Shown in pieces: positions 25,901-33,532 of a stretch of DNA of 64,000 nt. The DNA is taken from assembly GCA_046350055.1 (NCBI GenBank), contig JAXMBC010000001.1, positions 4,650,001 to 4,714,000 of the forward strand, read 5' to 3'. A model generated the notes under the pieces. That model worked only from the letters and a program-made list of their open reading frames with translations, had not been told where the DNA came from and did no database searches. Position 1 is the stretch's first letter. Every line of letters starts with the position of its first letter. Origin of the DNA: JAEUIE01 sp046350055. Lineage in GTDB: Bacteria; Planctomycetota; Planctomycetia; Gemmatales; HRBIN36. Position numbers and translations under genes: made by a program.

Positions 25901-26081
25901 AGCCGGTGCTGAATCGCGTCAACCACTCGGACTCGCCGTCGTCGGCGGCTTACTGGTCTCACAGATCCTGACTCTTTACTTCACACCGGTCTATTATCTC
26001 TATCTCGATAAGCTGCGCTGGAAGAAGGCTGAGAATGTGACAGGAGCCCGGTTAAACCATATCAATGGTTCAACTTTGTGA
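22929..26081 (+). CDS. RND multidrug efflux permease (HAE1/AcrB-like)
   Basis: The 1050-residue inner-membrane proton/drug antiporter is of AcrB type. It begins with the first transmembrane helix (FILRPVMTTLLTVGVVLTGLLGYFSLP), has periplasmic porter domains in two halves, and has the paired aspartates of the proton relay in TM4 (TLAVGFVVDDAIVMLENIVRH). The second half repeats the topology (LLIAAVVVIYLVMGMLYESFIHP, VGLIMLVGIVKKNAIMMIDFAL). It forms a tripartite pump with the upstream adaptor. No outer-membrane TolC-like gene is adjacent. If the adaptor frameshift is real, the pump may be inactive. Confidence 0.95.
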   Translation: MNVSSPFILRPVMTTLLTVGVVLTGLLGYFSLPVSDLPNVDFPTIQVTASLPGANPETMAAAVATPLEKEFTTIAGLDNLSSTSALGTTSITLQFDLERNIDAAALDVQSAISKASRSLPSDMPSPPAFRKVNPADSPILVLALRSSTLPLYEVNEYGENNIAQRLSLVKGVAQVTVFGQQKKAVRVQVDPNLLAARGIGIDEVSGALKDANVNLPTGTFQGRQRAFNIQATGQLTDASKFRPIIVAYRNGNPVRLEELATVIDGVENDRVSASFSERGPDGKSQEMTRAVILGIQRQPGANTVEVAATVRSLLPSLRAQLPPSVQLSVQVDRSMPIKESIDDVQITLLIAFVLVVLVIFVFLRNIRATLIPSLALPVSIIGTFGVMYLFNYTLDNLSLLALTLAVGFVVDDAIVMLENIVRHLDMGKTPRQAALDGSAEVAFTIVSMTVSLVAVFIPVMFLKGIVGRLLLEFAVTISVAIVVSGLVSVTLTPMLCALYLRGGHGAGTAKKPGLLYRITESGFDLMLAAYALTLRWTLRIRLLILLISLAFIAWSGYYLVILPKGFLPSEDTSQLYCTTEGPEDVSFQGMVEAQARIAEIIRLDENVDACSSTVGTGGSTVSSNAGRMFIRLKPKHDRTLTADQVIVQLRKKTSQVPGLKVYFQNPPPIRIGGRAAKSFYQMTIQGPDANELFIAVPKLEARLKTFPELEEVATDLLIRSPQINIRIQRDKATSLGVSARQIEDALANAYGSRQVSTIFAANNEYNVILEALPEFQRDPTALSRMFIRSATGQLVPIDSLVEVDRGVGPLTINHSGQLPSVTISFDVKAGSSLGEALAKAQAAAQEVLPASLTTSFQGTAQEFQRSAKGLALLLIAAVVVIYLVMGMLYESFIHPITILSGLPSAGVGAFITLQYFGSELNLYSMVGLIMLVGIVKKNAIMMIDFALDAERNQNKSPRDAIYEACLVRFRPIMMTTMAALLGALPIAMGWGAGAESRQPLGLAVVGGLLVSQILTLYFTPVYYLYLDKLRWKKAENVTGARLNHINGSTL

Positions 26082-26099
26082 ACCCATGAATTGTTCCTA

Positions 26100-29000
26100 T
26101 TAACCTTTACCGTTGCCTGGCTCTGGCTGGAATGCCGATGGTGTTTGTGAGTTATCAACTGGTCCACTAATGTTGCTTGAAGGAATATGTATCTTCATCT
26201 CTTTGTTCATCGACTTCCAGATATGTATTTTTGTGTCGACGCCGATGATTCGGTCATGCTGGTGATCCCACGTCACCAGGATGGATTCTTCGAATTGACC
26301 AGGCAATGCAGCAAGTTCCAGTCCCGTCTGTACGTCCCAGATGCGAACCAGACCATCAGCACAGGACGAGACCAATCGCTTGCCATCTGCATTGAATGCG
26401 AGAGAATTGATAGTGCGTGGATGACCGGGAAAACTGATCAGGACTTTGCCGGTGGCAGCATCGCGCAGGCGAACGACACGGTCAGCCTCAGCGGTAGCCA
26501 GCACTTTGCCATCCGCGCTGAATGCCATCTGACGGGTGCCGTTCATGGGAAATCCTGCCAGGTTTCGTTGTTGCTCGAGATCCCAGAGTTGTACCTCTTT
26601 CGGAGTGACAATTGCCAGACGATTTGCTTGAGGCGAGATGCTGGCGATACCCGTGAAACGTTCTGCAACCGAAAAGGAACGCTGGAGTGCCCCCGTCACG
26701 CGATCTAGATAACTCACTATGCCACCATGCTCCGCAGCAATCACTGATCTCCCGTCGCTGCTCAAGCAAAGCGCGGTGCATCTCCTTCCTGGCGCCCGGT
26801 AGTGCCAGAGAGATTGTCGGGCAGCCACATCCCAGCATTGCACTCCACCTGCCGATTGAGCAGTGATCAACATACCATCCGGAGTAAAGCACGCCGTACT
26901 GATACCGGGAAAAACACCTGTTGCATTACCATTACTTGTGTCAAATAGCTGTACCAGATCGCTACCTGACAATTGGGAATGACTATTGGGTATTCCCGCC
27001 AGGAAGCGCCCCTCTCTGGACATCGCCATGTTGGTCACGAGGAAATTGATGGACCCGAGGGATTGATATTCAACAGGCTGGTCAAAGTCCCATATTCGGA
27101 TGGTTTGATCATTGCTGATGCTAGCCAGGTGTTTGCCATTTGGACTGAATTCGAGCCCGCCGATATGGAGTTCGTGGCCGCGCATCACTGCCAGGCTGCG
27201 GTTTCGCTGAATATCCCAAAGTTGAATATCGTGGCTGGGTCCACTGACGCCAATGTAGTGGGGATGTGGACCGGTCGTTACCTGTACGCGGGCCGTCATT
27301 ACCAGAGGCTGGGCAATGGCAGCCCAGTTGTAGCGCCCCTTCTCTTTGCCTGTAATCGCATCAGTCCAGAGCATGGCCGAAGGCTGGGCTTCGGCAATAT
27401 GCTGACCATCAGGCAAATAGGCCAGACGGAATGTAGGCAAGGCACGAACCCAGGGCTCGCCAACTGGCTGTCCCGTAGTAAGTTTCCAGCGACGTACCGT
27501 ACGATCAGAAGAACAGGTTGCCAGGATCTGGGAATCAGGCGAAAAAGTCCCGTTCAGTGTCTGCCTCTTATGACCTGACAACCGCAACACTTCCTTCCAG
27601 CTTCCGGTCTTCCACACGAGCACGTCGGGGGTGTTCTTGCCTTGTACACACTCCGCCGACGCCAGATATTGTCCATCACGACTGAAGGCAACCCAGGTAC
27701 TGCCCGGCAATTTGGCAACTCGTTGCCGGGTTTCATAGTTCCACAGATACAGATCATCCTGATCACAGATAGCGAGCAATCTCTGGCCTGGATTCACCGC
27801 AACGGCACGTGGAGCCTCAGGTGTCGCCTTCCAAGTGTGACGTGATTGCATCTTCTTCCAATCCCAGATTCTGACCATGCCATTGTCATCAGCGCTCAGC
27901 AGTTCCGAATCAGAAAGGAAGCTAATGCAACGAGTCACCACATCAGGAGTGCGAATGGTAAGTGGTGGCTTGTCGCGGAGGCCATTGAAATAATGCCATT
28001 CCCACCCACGGAATTGAGAAGGACAGGCATCGAGTTCTTCCCATGCCTGCTGGAGTTGATTGCTGTTCCAAAGACGACTGACAGAGTTGATTCGCTTTCC
28101 ATAAAGCAGTTGCTGCTCTCGGTTGAACGTATTCATCAGCTCAGTATTAGCCCATTTCTCACGAAACAGGGCATTCTTGGTCTCTATCTCTTTTTCACGT
28201 ATGCGGTAATTGCTTACCGCCAGCACCACTACGGACGTGATCAGCAATCCTACCGTTAATGCACAGAGCGTAGCAATAACGGGATGACGTTTCACGGTGC
28301 GCCATGCCCTTTCCCAGGTAGGGGTTGGACGTGCCAGGATCGAACGACCCGTGCGGAACCGTTCCAATTCCTGTGCCAAGGTTGCCGCCGATTCATATCG
28401 CTGAGCCGGATCTTTCTCCAGGCACTTCAGGCAGATCGTCTCCAGGTCACGCGGGATGGCAGGATTCAACAGCGTTGGCCGCTGGGGCTGTTGATGGATC
28501 ACCTGCTCCAGCACTGCCATCGGCGATTCAGAATAAAACGGGGCCTTGCCTGTGAGCAATTGATACAGAATGGCTCCCAGACCATAGACATCGGCTGAAG
28601 TTGTAACCTGCGATGGCGAGCGGGCCTGTTCTGGTGCCATGTATGCAGGAGTGCCCATGATCGTAGCTGTCATCGACTTGGGATCACTAGGATCAAATCG
28701 GCCTGCCAGGCCAAAATCGACCACATGTGGCTCCCCCTTTTCATCCAGCAGAATATTGGAAGGCTTCAAATCCCGATGCAGGATGCCTCGCTGATGAGCA
28801 TGATGGACTGCCTGCGCAATCGTCTCCAGCGTTCTGGCGTGTTCATTTGTGTCGGTATCAGGCCCGGCGGAGATGTTGGCCAAGCTTCCACCTGGATAAA
28901 ACTTCATCACGAAGTAGGGTATCGCAGTGCCCGCGCCTTCAGGAGTCCACTCCCCCACTTCATAGATGGGAACCAGGTGGGGGTGATCCAATCGCGCGAT

Positions 29001-29600
29001 CGCTTCTGCTTCGCTGCGGAAGCGACGCTTTAGTTCTGTAGTGGAAGCTACACCATACAGGAGCGTCTTGATAGCTACTGCACGCTGCAGTTTGGTCTGC
29101 GTAGCACGATAGACCACGCCCATCCCCCCCTGCCCCAGCTCTTCCTCTATGGTGTAACCTGGCACGTTGGGGAATGCCTCTGTTCGCGGCAGCCTGCTAT
29201 GCTGAGGAGAAGAAAGGGTGGTAGTATCTGACGTGAAAAGCTGCTGCACGATCGCCTGCTGCTGGGGGAATCGGTGCAAGTATTCCTGCAAATCTGGAGT
29301 AGAACTGTAACGCTGACGATTCTCGATCTCGGCACGCAGCAGATCACGTAGTGCACCTGGTTGTGTCTCTAACACTGGAAATCGTTCGAGATAGTCCTCG
29401 ATACGGGGCGACTCCTGCTGACGAAAACGCAGTTCCAGTTCCACATGCACGAGTTCAATGAGTAGTGCATGATCATCAGGATCGGTCAGGTGGTCAGCCA
29501 GGTTAGGACGTTCACCATTTCGCCATGCATGCTCAAACTTCTTGATGGCCTCTTCATCAAGAGCAGAGCCTGATAACCAGGGTGGAGTGCTGGGAAGCAT
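26100..29600 (-). CDS. Transmembrane Ser/Thr protein kinase with WD40 repeats
   Basis: The 1166-residue product has an N-terminal helical region. The Hanks-type kinase domain spans about 148-415: glycine loop ELGQGGMGVVYRA, catalytic Lys178 in AIKTLL, HRDLKPSNILL, DFGLAG, GTPAYMAPEQA. One transmembrane helix follows (RHPVIATLCALTVGLLITSVVVLAV). The long C-terminal region is of WD40 type (for example FSPDSQILATCSSDRTVRRW, FSPNGKHLASISNDQTIRIWDF, FNADGKRLVSSCADGLVRIWDV). Such kinases are hallmarks of planctomycetes, with the propeller likely outside the cytoplasm. All catalytic residues appear intact. The signal and targets are unknown. It is convergent with the efflux permease. Confidence 0.93.
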   Translation of the reverse strand: MLPSTPPWLSGSALDEEAIKKFEHAWRNGERPNLADHLTDPDDHALLIELVHVELELRFRQQESPRIEDYLERFPVLETQPGALRDLLRAEIENRQRYSSTPDLQEYLHRFPQQQAIVQQLFTSDTTTLSSPQHSRLPRTEAFPNVPGYTIEEELGQGGMGVVYRATQTKLQRAVAIKTLLYGVASTTELKRRFRSEAEAIARLDHPHLVPIYEVGEWTPEGAGTAIPYFVMKFYPGGSLANISAGPDTDTNEHARTLETIAQAVHHAHQRGILHRDLKPSNILLDEKGEPHVVDFGLAGRFDPSDPKSMTATIMGTPAYMAPEQARSPSQVTTSADVYGLGAILYQLLTGKAPFYSESPMAVLEQVIHQQPQRPTLLNPAIPRDLETICLKCLEKDPAQRYESAATLAQELERFRTGRSILARPTPTWERAWRTVKRHPVIATLCALTVGLLITSVVVLAVSNYRIREKEIETKNALFREKWANTELMNTFNREQQLLYGKRINSVSRLWNSNQLQQAWEELDACPSQFRGWEWHYFNGLRDKPPLTIRTPDVVTRCISFLSDSELLSADDNGMVRIWDWKKMQSRHTWKATPEAPRAVAVNPGQRLLAICDQDDLYLWNYETRQRVAKLPGSTWVAFSRDGQYLASAECVQGKNTPDVLVWKTGSWKEVLRLSGHKRQTLNGTFSPDSQILATCSSDRTVRRWKLTTGQPVGEPWVRALPTFRLAYLPDGQHIAEAQPSAMLWTDAITGKEKGRYNWAAIAQPLVMTARVQVTTGPHPHYIGVSGPSHDIQLWDIQRNRSLAVMRGHELHIGGLEFSPNGKHLASISNDQTIRIWDFDQPVEYQSLGSINFLVTNMAMSREGRFLAGIPNSHSQLSGSDLVQLFDTSNGNATGVFPGISTACFTPDGMLITAQSAGGVQCWDVAARQSLWHYRAPGRRCTALCLSSDGRSVIAAEHGGIVSYLDRVTGALQRSFSVAERFTGIASISPQANRLAIVTPKEVQLWDLEQQRNLAGFPMNGTRQMAFSADGKVLATAEADRVVRLRDAATGKVLISFPGHPRTINSLAFNADGKRLVSSCADGLVRIWDVQTGLELAALPGQFEESILVTWDHQHDRIIGVDTKIHIWKSMNKEMKIHIPSSNISGPVDNSQTPSAFQPEPGNGKG

Positions 29601-30014
29601 AGGCTACATCTTATCACAGCGACCGATGCCTGGGAGTCGTATTCATCACTGGTTCGTGTATCTCTTTACACCATTATTACTTCGCATGGATCATACAAGA
29701 AGTGAATTGGGCGGTGACAATGGTGTAGCCAATAGCTGACGACTCTGTCGAACGATCTAACGAGTCCTTGGTCGTAGGACATGTTGTACAGCAATGCATG
29801 GCCTCATTGCTGTGCATCATCATCTGCTGCTGCCTACACATTAGGCAGACAACATTTACTCGATGCCCCACGATTGGTTAACTCTTCGTTTCGTAACTTG
29901 TTTGCTGCCAGACGATTGCATCACATCTTGTCTAATGTCACTCATCGGCATCGCCTTTGCTTTGTTAAACTGCTTCAGACTTCGACACCCTGGATTGGCA
30001 TGGTGAGGATACGC
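29601..30014. other. Intergenic region upstream of amt with hairpins
   Basis: About 410 bp between the divergent kinase and amt genes, with no convincing coding region. It contains a 9-bp inverted repeat (ACAGCAATG/CATTGCTGT, 29788-29813) and a 6-bp one (CTGCCT/AGGCAG, 29830-29848). A sigma-54-like promoter lies at 29946-29961. Confidence 0.5.
29946..29961 (+). promoter_or_regulatory. Possible sigma-54 promoter of amt-glnB
   Basis: GGCA and TTGC elements (GGCATCGCCTTTGCT) keep the ten-base spacing between the GG and GC doublets typical of -24/-12 promoters. Several consensus positions of the -24 element differ. It lies 54 bp before the amt start. amt-glnK operons are nitrogen/RpoN-controlled in many bacteria, so the call is plausible but weak. 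Confidence 0.3.
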
Positions 30015-31784
30015 ATGCGCCGCTTGCTTTGCACCTTCGTTTTGTTGTGTGGTTGTTGTTCCTTACTGTTTGCCAATGATTCGCCCGCCCCCACTTCACC
30101 GACTAAGACCATTACAGTGAAGCAGTGGGAAGAGATGGAGAAGGCGGTCACCGAAGGCAAAGTCAAAGGTGATACAGCCTGGATGATGATCTCGACAGCT
30201 CTGGTGATGCTCATGATCCCAGGGCTCGCGTTATTTTATGGCGGCATGGTCCGGCGCAAGAATGTTCTCGGCACCATGATGCACAGCATGGTGCCACTTG
30301 CCATCGTAGGCGTCTACTGGATCGTCATCGGCTACAGCCTTGCCTTTGGTCACTCACAAGGCGGTCTCATCGGTTGGAGCACTGATCTCATCTGCCTGCA
30401 CGGCATTAAACCTGATGCAATGCTGCCCAACACCAATATCCCTGTGTACCTGCACGTACTGTTTCAAGGCATGTTTGCCATCATCACCCCTGCCCTGATC
30501 AGCGGGGCCATGGCTGAACGCATTCGCTTTCTACCTTACTGCATCTTTACCCTTCTCTGGTCGGTTCTGGTTTACACACCATTGGCACACTGGGTGTGGG
30601 CGATGGACTGGTACGGCCCAGTTGCAGGTACATTTGGTTCAGGGAGTGAGTATGTCGGCTGGCTGGGTGCCAAGCCCGGTAAAGGATTGGGTGCGCTCGA
30701 CTTTGCCGGTGGTACGGTGGTACATATCGCTGCAGGTGTTGCGGGACTAGCTGCTGTGCTTGTACTGCCCTCACGCCGTGGCTATCCCAATAATCCGATC
30801 CATCCCAACAGTATCATCCTGACCCTGCTGGGAGCGGGTTTGCTCTGGTTTGGCTGGTTCGGCTTCAATGCCGGTAGTGCAACTGCCAGTAGTACGAACG
30901 CCACTTCTGCCTTCCTGGCAACTCAGGTTGCAGCCGCAGCTGCAGCTCTTTCCTGGATGGTCGTGGAGTGGATTCATCGTAAGAAACCAACCGCGCTGGG
31001 TCTGGCATCAGGACTGGTTGCAGGACTGGTCGCTGTGACACCTGCTTCCGGCTTTATCTATCCCGCCGGGGCAGTCATCATCGGCCTGCTTGCCGGAATA
31101 TGTTGTTATGGCGCGGTCTACTTAAAGACACGATTGAAATACGATGATTCGCTCGATGCCTTCGGCGTGCATGGCGTTGGAGGGTTTCTCGGAGCTATCC
31201 TCACCGGTTTCTTCTGGTTCAAGGCGGTAAACGACCCCAGCAACGCAGCAGGCAGCGAAGGCCTGCTAGCCGGAGGAAGTACTACCCAGATCTTTGCCCA
31301 ATTGTATGCGGCGATCGTGGCTGCACTTTTCTCTTTTGCCATCAGCTTCGTAATGATCAAGATCCTCAAGGTCAGTTTGCATGCCAGCGAAGAAGTCGAG
31401 AGTGAAGGACTTGATCTGACCCAGCATGGCGAAGTAGGGCTGGAACTGGGCGTGGAACTCTCGGAACCTGTCGTTCGTGCTGTACCCCGGCATGCTGACG
31501 TACCGCCTAATGGTGTGAAACGCTTCACACTTCGACTGGACGGCATTGACCCTGACGAACTCACGCAACGCTGGTCAAAGCTCTGCCAGGAAACCGAAGG
31601 GCCACCGAACTCCGACTTCAAAGTCATCTACTCCCATGTGACGACTGTTGAAGGCAACCGCTTCCGTTTCCGTTACGGCGATCCCGATACCATCGCCAGC
31701 CATCTGGAAAAGTTATTTCAGGATCGACTGCATCGTCAGGACATCAAAGCAGTACTGGAAGCAAAGCCCTTGCAGGCTGCCTAA
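30015..31784 (+). CDS. amt: Ammonium transporter with extra C-terminal domain
   Basis: The 589-residue product has a signal peptide (MRRLLCTFVLLCGCCSLLFA), then an Amt/Rh core from about residue 50 to 470: TAWMMISTALVMLMIPGLALFYGGMVRRKN, FAGGTVVHIAAGVAGLAAVLVL with a pore histidine, DAFGVHGVGGFLGAILTGFF with the second pore histidine, ending GLDLTQHGEVGLEL. After that comes about 108 extra residues (from SEPVVRAVPRHADVPP to the end) not present in ordinary Amt proteins. This part is soluble and of unrecognised family. GAGG six bases upstream supports ATG 30015. The P-II gene follows, forming the usual amt-glnK pair. Confidence 0.93.
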   Translation: MRRLLCTFVLLCGCCSLLFANDSPAPTSPTKTITVKQWEEMEKAVTEGKVKGDTAWMMISTALVMLMIPGLALFYGGMVRRKNVLGTMMHSMVPLAIVGVYWIVIGYSLAFGHSQGGLIGWSTDLICLHGIKPDAMLPNTNIPVYLHVLFQGMFAIITPALISGAMAERIRFLPYCIFTLLWSVLVYTPLAHWVWAMDWYGPVAGTFGSGSEYVGWLGAKPGKGLGALDFAGGTVVHIAAGVAGLAAVLVLPSRRGYPNNPIHPNSIILTLLGAGLLWFGWFGFNAGSATASSTNATSAFLATQVAAAAAALSWMVVEWIHRKKPTALGLASGLVAGLVAVTPASGFIYPAGAVIIGLLAGICCYGAVYLKTRLKYDDSLDAFGVHGVGGFLGAILTGFFWFKAVNDPSNAAGSEGLLAGGSTTQIFAQLYAAIVAALFSFAISFVMIKILKVSLHASEEVESEGLDLTQHGEVGLELGVELSEPVVRAVPRHADVPPNGVKRFTLRLDGIDPDELTQRWSKLCQETEGPPNSDFKVIYSHVTTVEGNRFRFRYGDPDTIASHLEKLFQDRLHRQDIKAVLEAKPLQAA

Positions 31785-31794
31785 ACGATACCCA

Positions 31795-31821
31795 CCCGAA
31801 CTTTCGCGAGACAAGTTCGGG
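31795..31821 (+). terminator. Stem-loop between amt and glnB
   Basis: Perfect 9-bp arms CCCGAACTT and AAGTTCGGG around a 9-base loop, eleven bases after the amt stop. There is no U-tract. It may cause partial termination or stabilise the amt mRNA end, allowing unequal amt and glnB expression. Confidence 0.45.
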
Positions 31822-31835
31822 CGACTGCAAATCCT

Positions 31836-31860
31836 CCCTCGCTCACGCTTCGGGCTAGTA
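31836..31860. repeat. Candidate interspersed planctomycete repeat element
   Basis: The segment centred on CTCGCTCACGCTTCGGGCTA looks like a short interspersed repeat I recall from planctomycete genomes (complement AGCCCGAAGCGTGAGCGAG). Only one copy is visible in the window, so the identification rests on memory. Confidence 0.35.
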
Positions 31861-31888
31861 CTGTTTTCACACTGGATACTCACACGTT

Positions 31889-32242
31889 ATGAAGCTCATC
31901 GTTGCCATCATCCGACCGGAGCGCTGGGAAGCAGTGCGGGCAGAACTCAATAAACACGACATCTACCTGATGACCGTAAGCGATGTTCGTGGCCTGGGTA
32001 AGGAACGAGGCACAACGGAGCTCTACCGTGGCGCGGAGTTTGAGGAACAGCACATACCCAAGCTCAAAGTCGAAATCGCCGTCAACGACAATTTCCTGGA
32101 GGATGCTCTCGAAGCAATCCTCGTCGGCGCTCGCTCCGGCAACACTGGCTCGATTGGCGATGGTAAGGTCTTCGTTCTGCCCATGGATGACTGCGTGCGC
32201 ATCCGCACGGGCGAACGGGGCAAACAGGCCATAGGCCCCTGA
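31889..32242 (+). CDS. glnB: P-II nitrogen regulatory protein, Tyr51 replaced by Phe
   Basis: The 117-residue trimeric signal protein senses ATP/ADP and 2-oxoglutarate and controls Amt and other nitrogen targets. It has MKLIVAIIRPERWEAV at the start, the T-loop RGLGKERGTTELYRGAEFEEQ, the B-loop VGARSGNTGSIGDGKVFVLP, and basic C-terminal residues (RIRTGERGKQAI). Tyr46 is present, but position 51, the uridylylation tyrosine in proteobacteria, is phenylalanine. Regulation is therefore probably by effectors alone, or by a different modification. Its place directly after amt suggests a GlnK role. Confidence 0.95.
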   Translation: MKLIVAIIRPERWEAVRAELNKHDIYLMTVSDVRGLGKERGTTELYRGAEFEEQHIPKLKVEIAVNDNFLEDALEAILVGARSGNTGSIGDGKVFVLPMDDCVRIRTGERGKQAIGP

Positions 32243-33469
32243 TTATCTGCTGATCTTGTAACACAGCATCACGTTCTGATCTCGCAGATAGAGGCAGCCA
32301 TTGGCAATGACGGGATGGGGCCAGGCCTGTATCTTGCTGCGCTCCGGCTGTTTGAATCGGCCATGCTCGGTGTAAGCCTGGGGATTCGTTTCAATGATGG
32401 CGACTTCACCAGTACTATGACCTCGCAGGTAAACCCGGCCATCGGCATAGCATACCGAGGAGGCGCCGACACTCCTATTGGTCCACTTGATCTCACCCGT
32501 TGCAAAATCGGCACAGAACACACCCTGGCTGGTACTGCCATAGAGATATCCGTCCACCAGCACTGCACCGCCAATGCTGGGGGCCAGCTTGTTGTTGAAG
32601 TAAAGCTCTTTCACTTTGACCTCATCGGCATCGCCCTGCAGTTCGATCAGTCCGCCACCAGTGCGTGAACCAGACGTAAAGACCTTTTGCCCGACGACGA
32701 TGGGGGTGAGGATATTCGCACCCTGATCAATGGTCTTGGAGTACTTCCAGAGGAACTTGCCGGTTTTGGCGTCGACGCCCACCACACCCTTACGCAGGAA
32801 CTGCACATACTGTCTGCCGGTAGCAAAGTCAGCAACCATGATGGAGGCATATTCGGCATTGCCTGCGTCCGGAATGGACGACTTCCAGATCACGTCGCCA
32901 TTGAGTTTATTCAAAGCCACAAGGCTTGCTGAATCGTTGCCGGGAGTACAGACCAGTTTGTCGCCATCCACAAGGAGTGATTCGGAGAATGCCCACATGC
33001 CGGGCTTGCCGCCAAAGTCCTTGCGGAGGTTCTTCTGCCAGCGATGTGAGCCATCTCCTGCAGACAGGCAAGTAATTTCCCCATCAGATGCCAGGCAATA
33101 AAGCAAATCACCATCCACCGTCACACTTGCCCGGGTACCGGGGTACTGTGGCCCCTGATTGGCTCCTACCTTGCCGATGGCGGTCTTCCACAACCTCTTG
33201 CCGTCGGCTTCATTCATGGCGATGCAATATTCCACATCGTCAATGGTCGTCTGCAGATAGATCTTGCCCCGGGCAATGGTGGGAGACGAGTAGCCCGTGC
33301 CAAGATCGCTGGCCTTCCAGTGCAACGCGGGGCCCTCTTGGGGCCACTGCTGCAATAGATTCGTTTCCTTCGAAAGCCCGGTGCGCTCCGGCCCCCGCCA
33401 TTGTGGCCAGTCCGCAGCAAGGAGACAGGGGCTGATCGAAAGGGAGAGCAGCAGAAATGCGCGTCGCAT
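32243..33469 (-). CDS. Secreted PQQ-like beta-propeller protein
   Basis: The 408-residue protein starts at MRRAFLLLSLSISPCLLAADWPQWRG, with a signal peptide and the PQWRGPERTGL opening common in planctomycete propeller proteins. Repeated blades carry the PQQ/tryptophan-docking pattern (LVALNKLNGDVIWKSS, VVGVDAKTGKFLWKYS, VFCADFATGEIKWTNR). No dehydrogenase active site or heme motif is evident, so it may be a binding or scaffold protein. It ends one base after the convergent glnB stop. Confidence 0.85.
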   Translation of the reverse strand: MRRAFLLLSLSISPCLLAADWPQWRGPERTGLSKETNLLQQWPQEGPALHWKASDLGTGYSSPTIARGKIYLQTTIDDVEYCIAMNEADGKRLWKTAIGKVGANQGPQYPGTRASVTVDGDLLYCLASDGEITCLSAGDGSHRWQKNLRKDFGGKPGMWAFSESLLVDGDKLVCTPGNDSASLVALNKLNGDVIWKSSIPDAGNAEYASIMVADFATGRQYVQFLRKGVVGVDAKTGKFLWKYSKTIDQGANILTPIVVGQKVFTSGSRTGGGLIELQGDADEVKVKELYFNNKLAPSIGGAVLVDGYLYGSTSQGVFCADFATGEIKWTNRSVGASSVCYADGRVYLRGHSTGEVAIIETNPQAYTEHGRFKQPERSKIQAWPHPVIANGCLYLRDQNVMLCYKISR

Positions 33470-33532
33470 GGCAGACCTCGTGGATGACTGCATGTGTTGT
33501 AGGTACGAGTACTGGAAAGACCAATGCACTAA

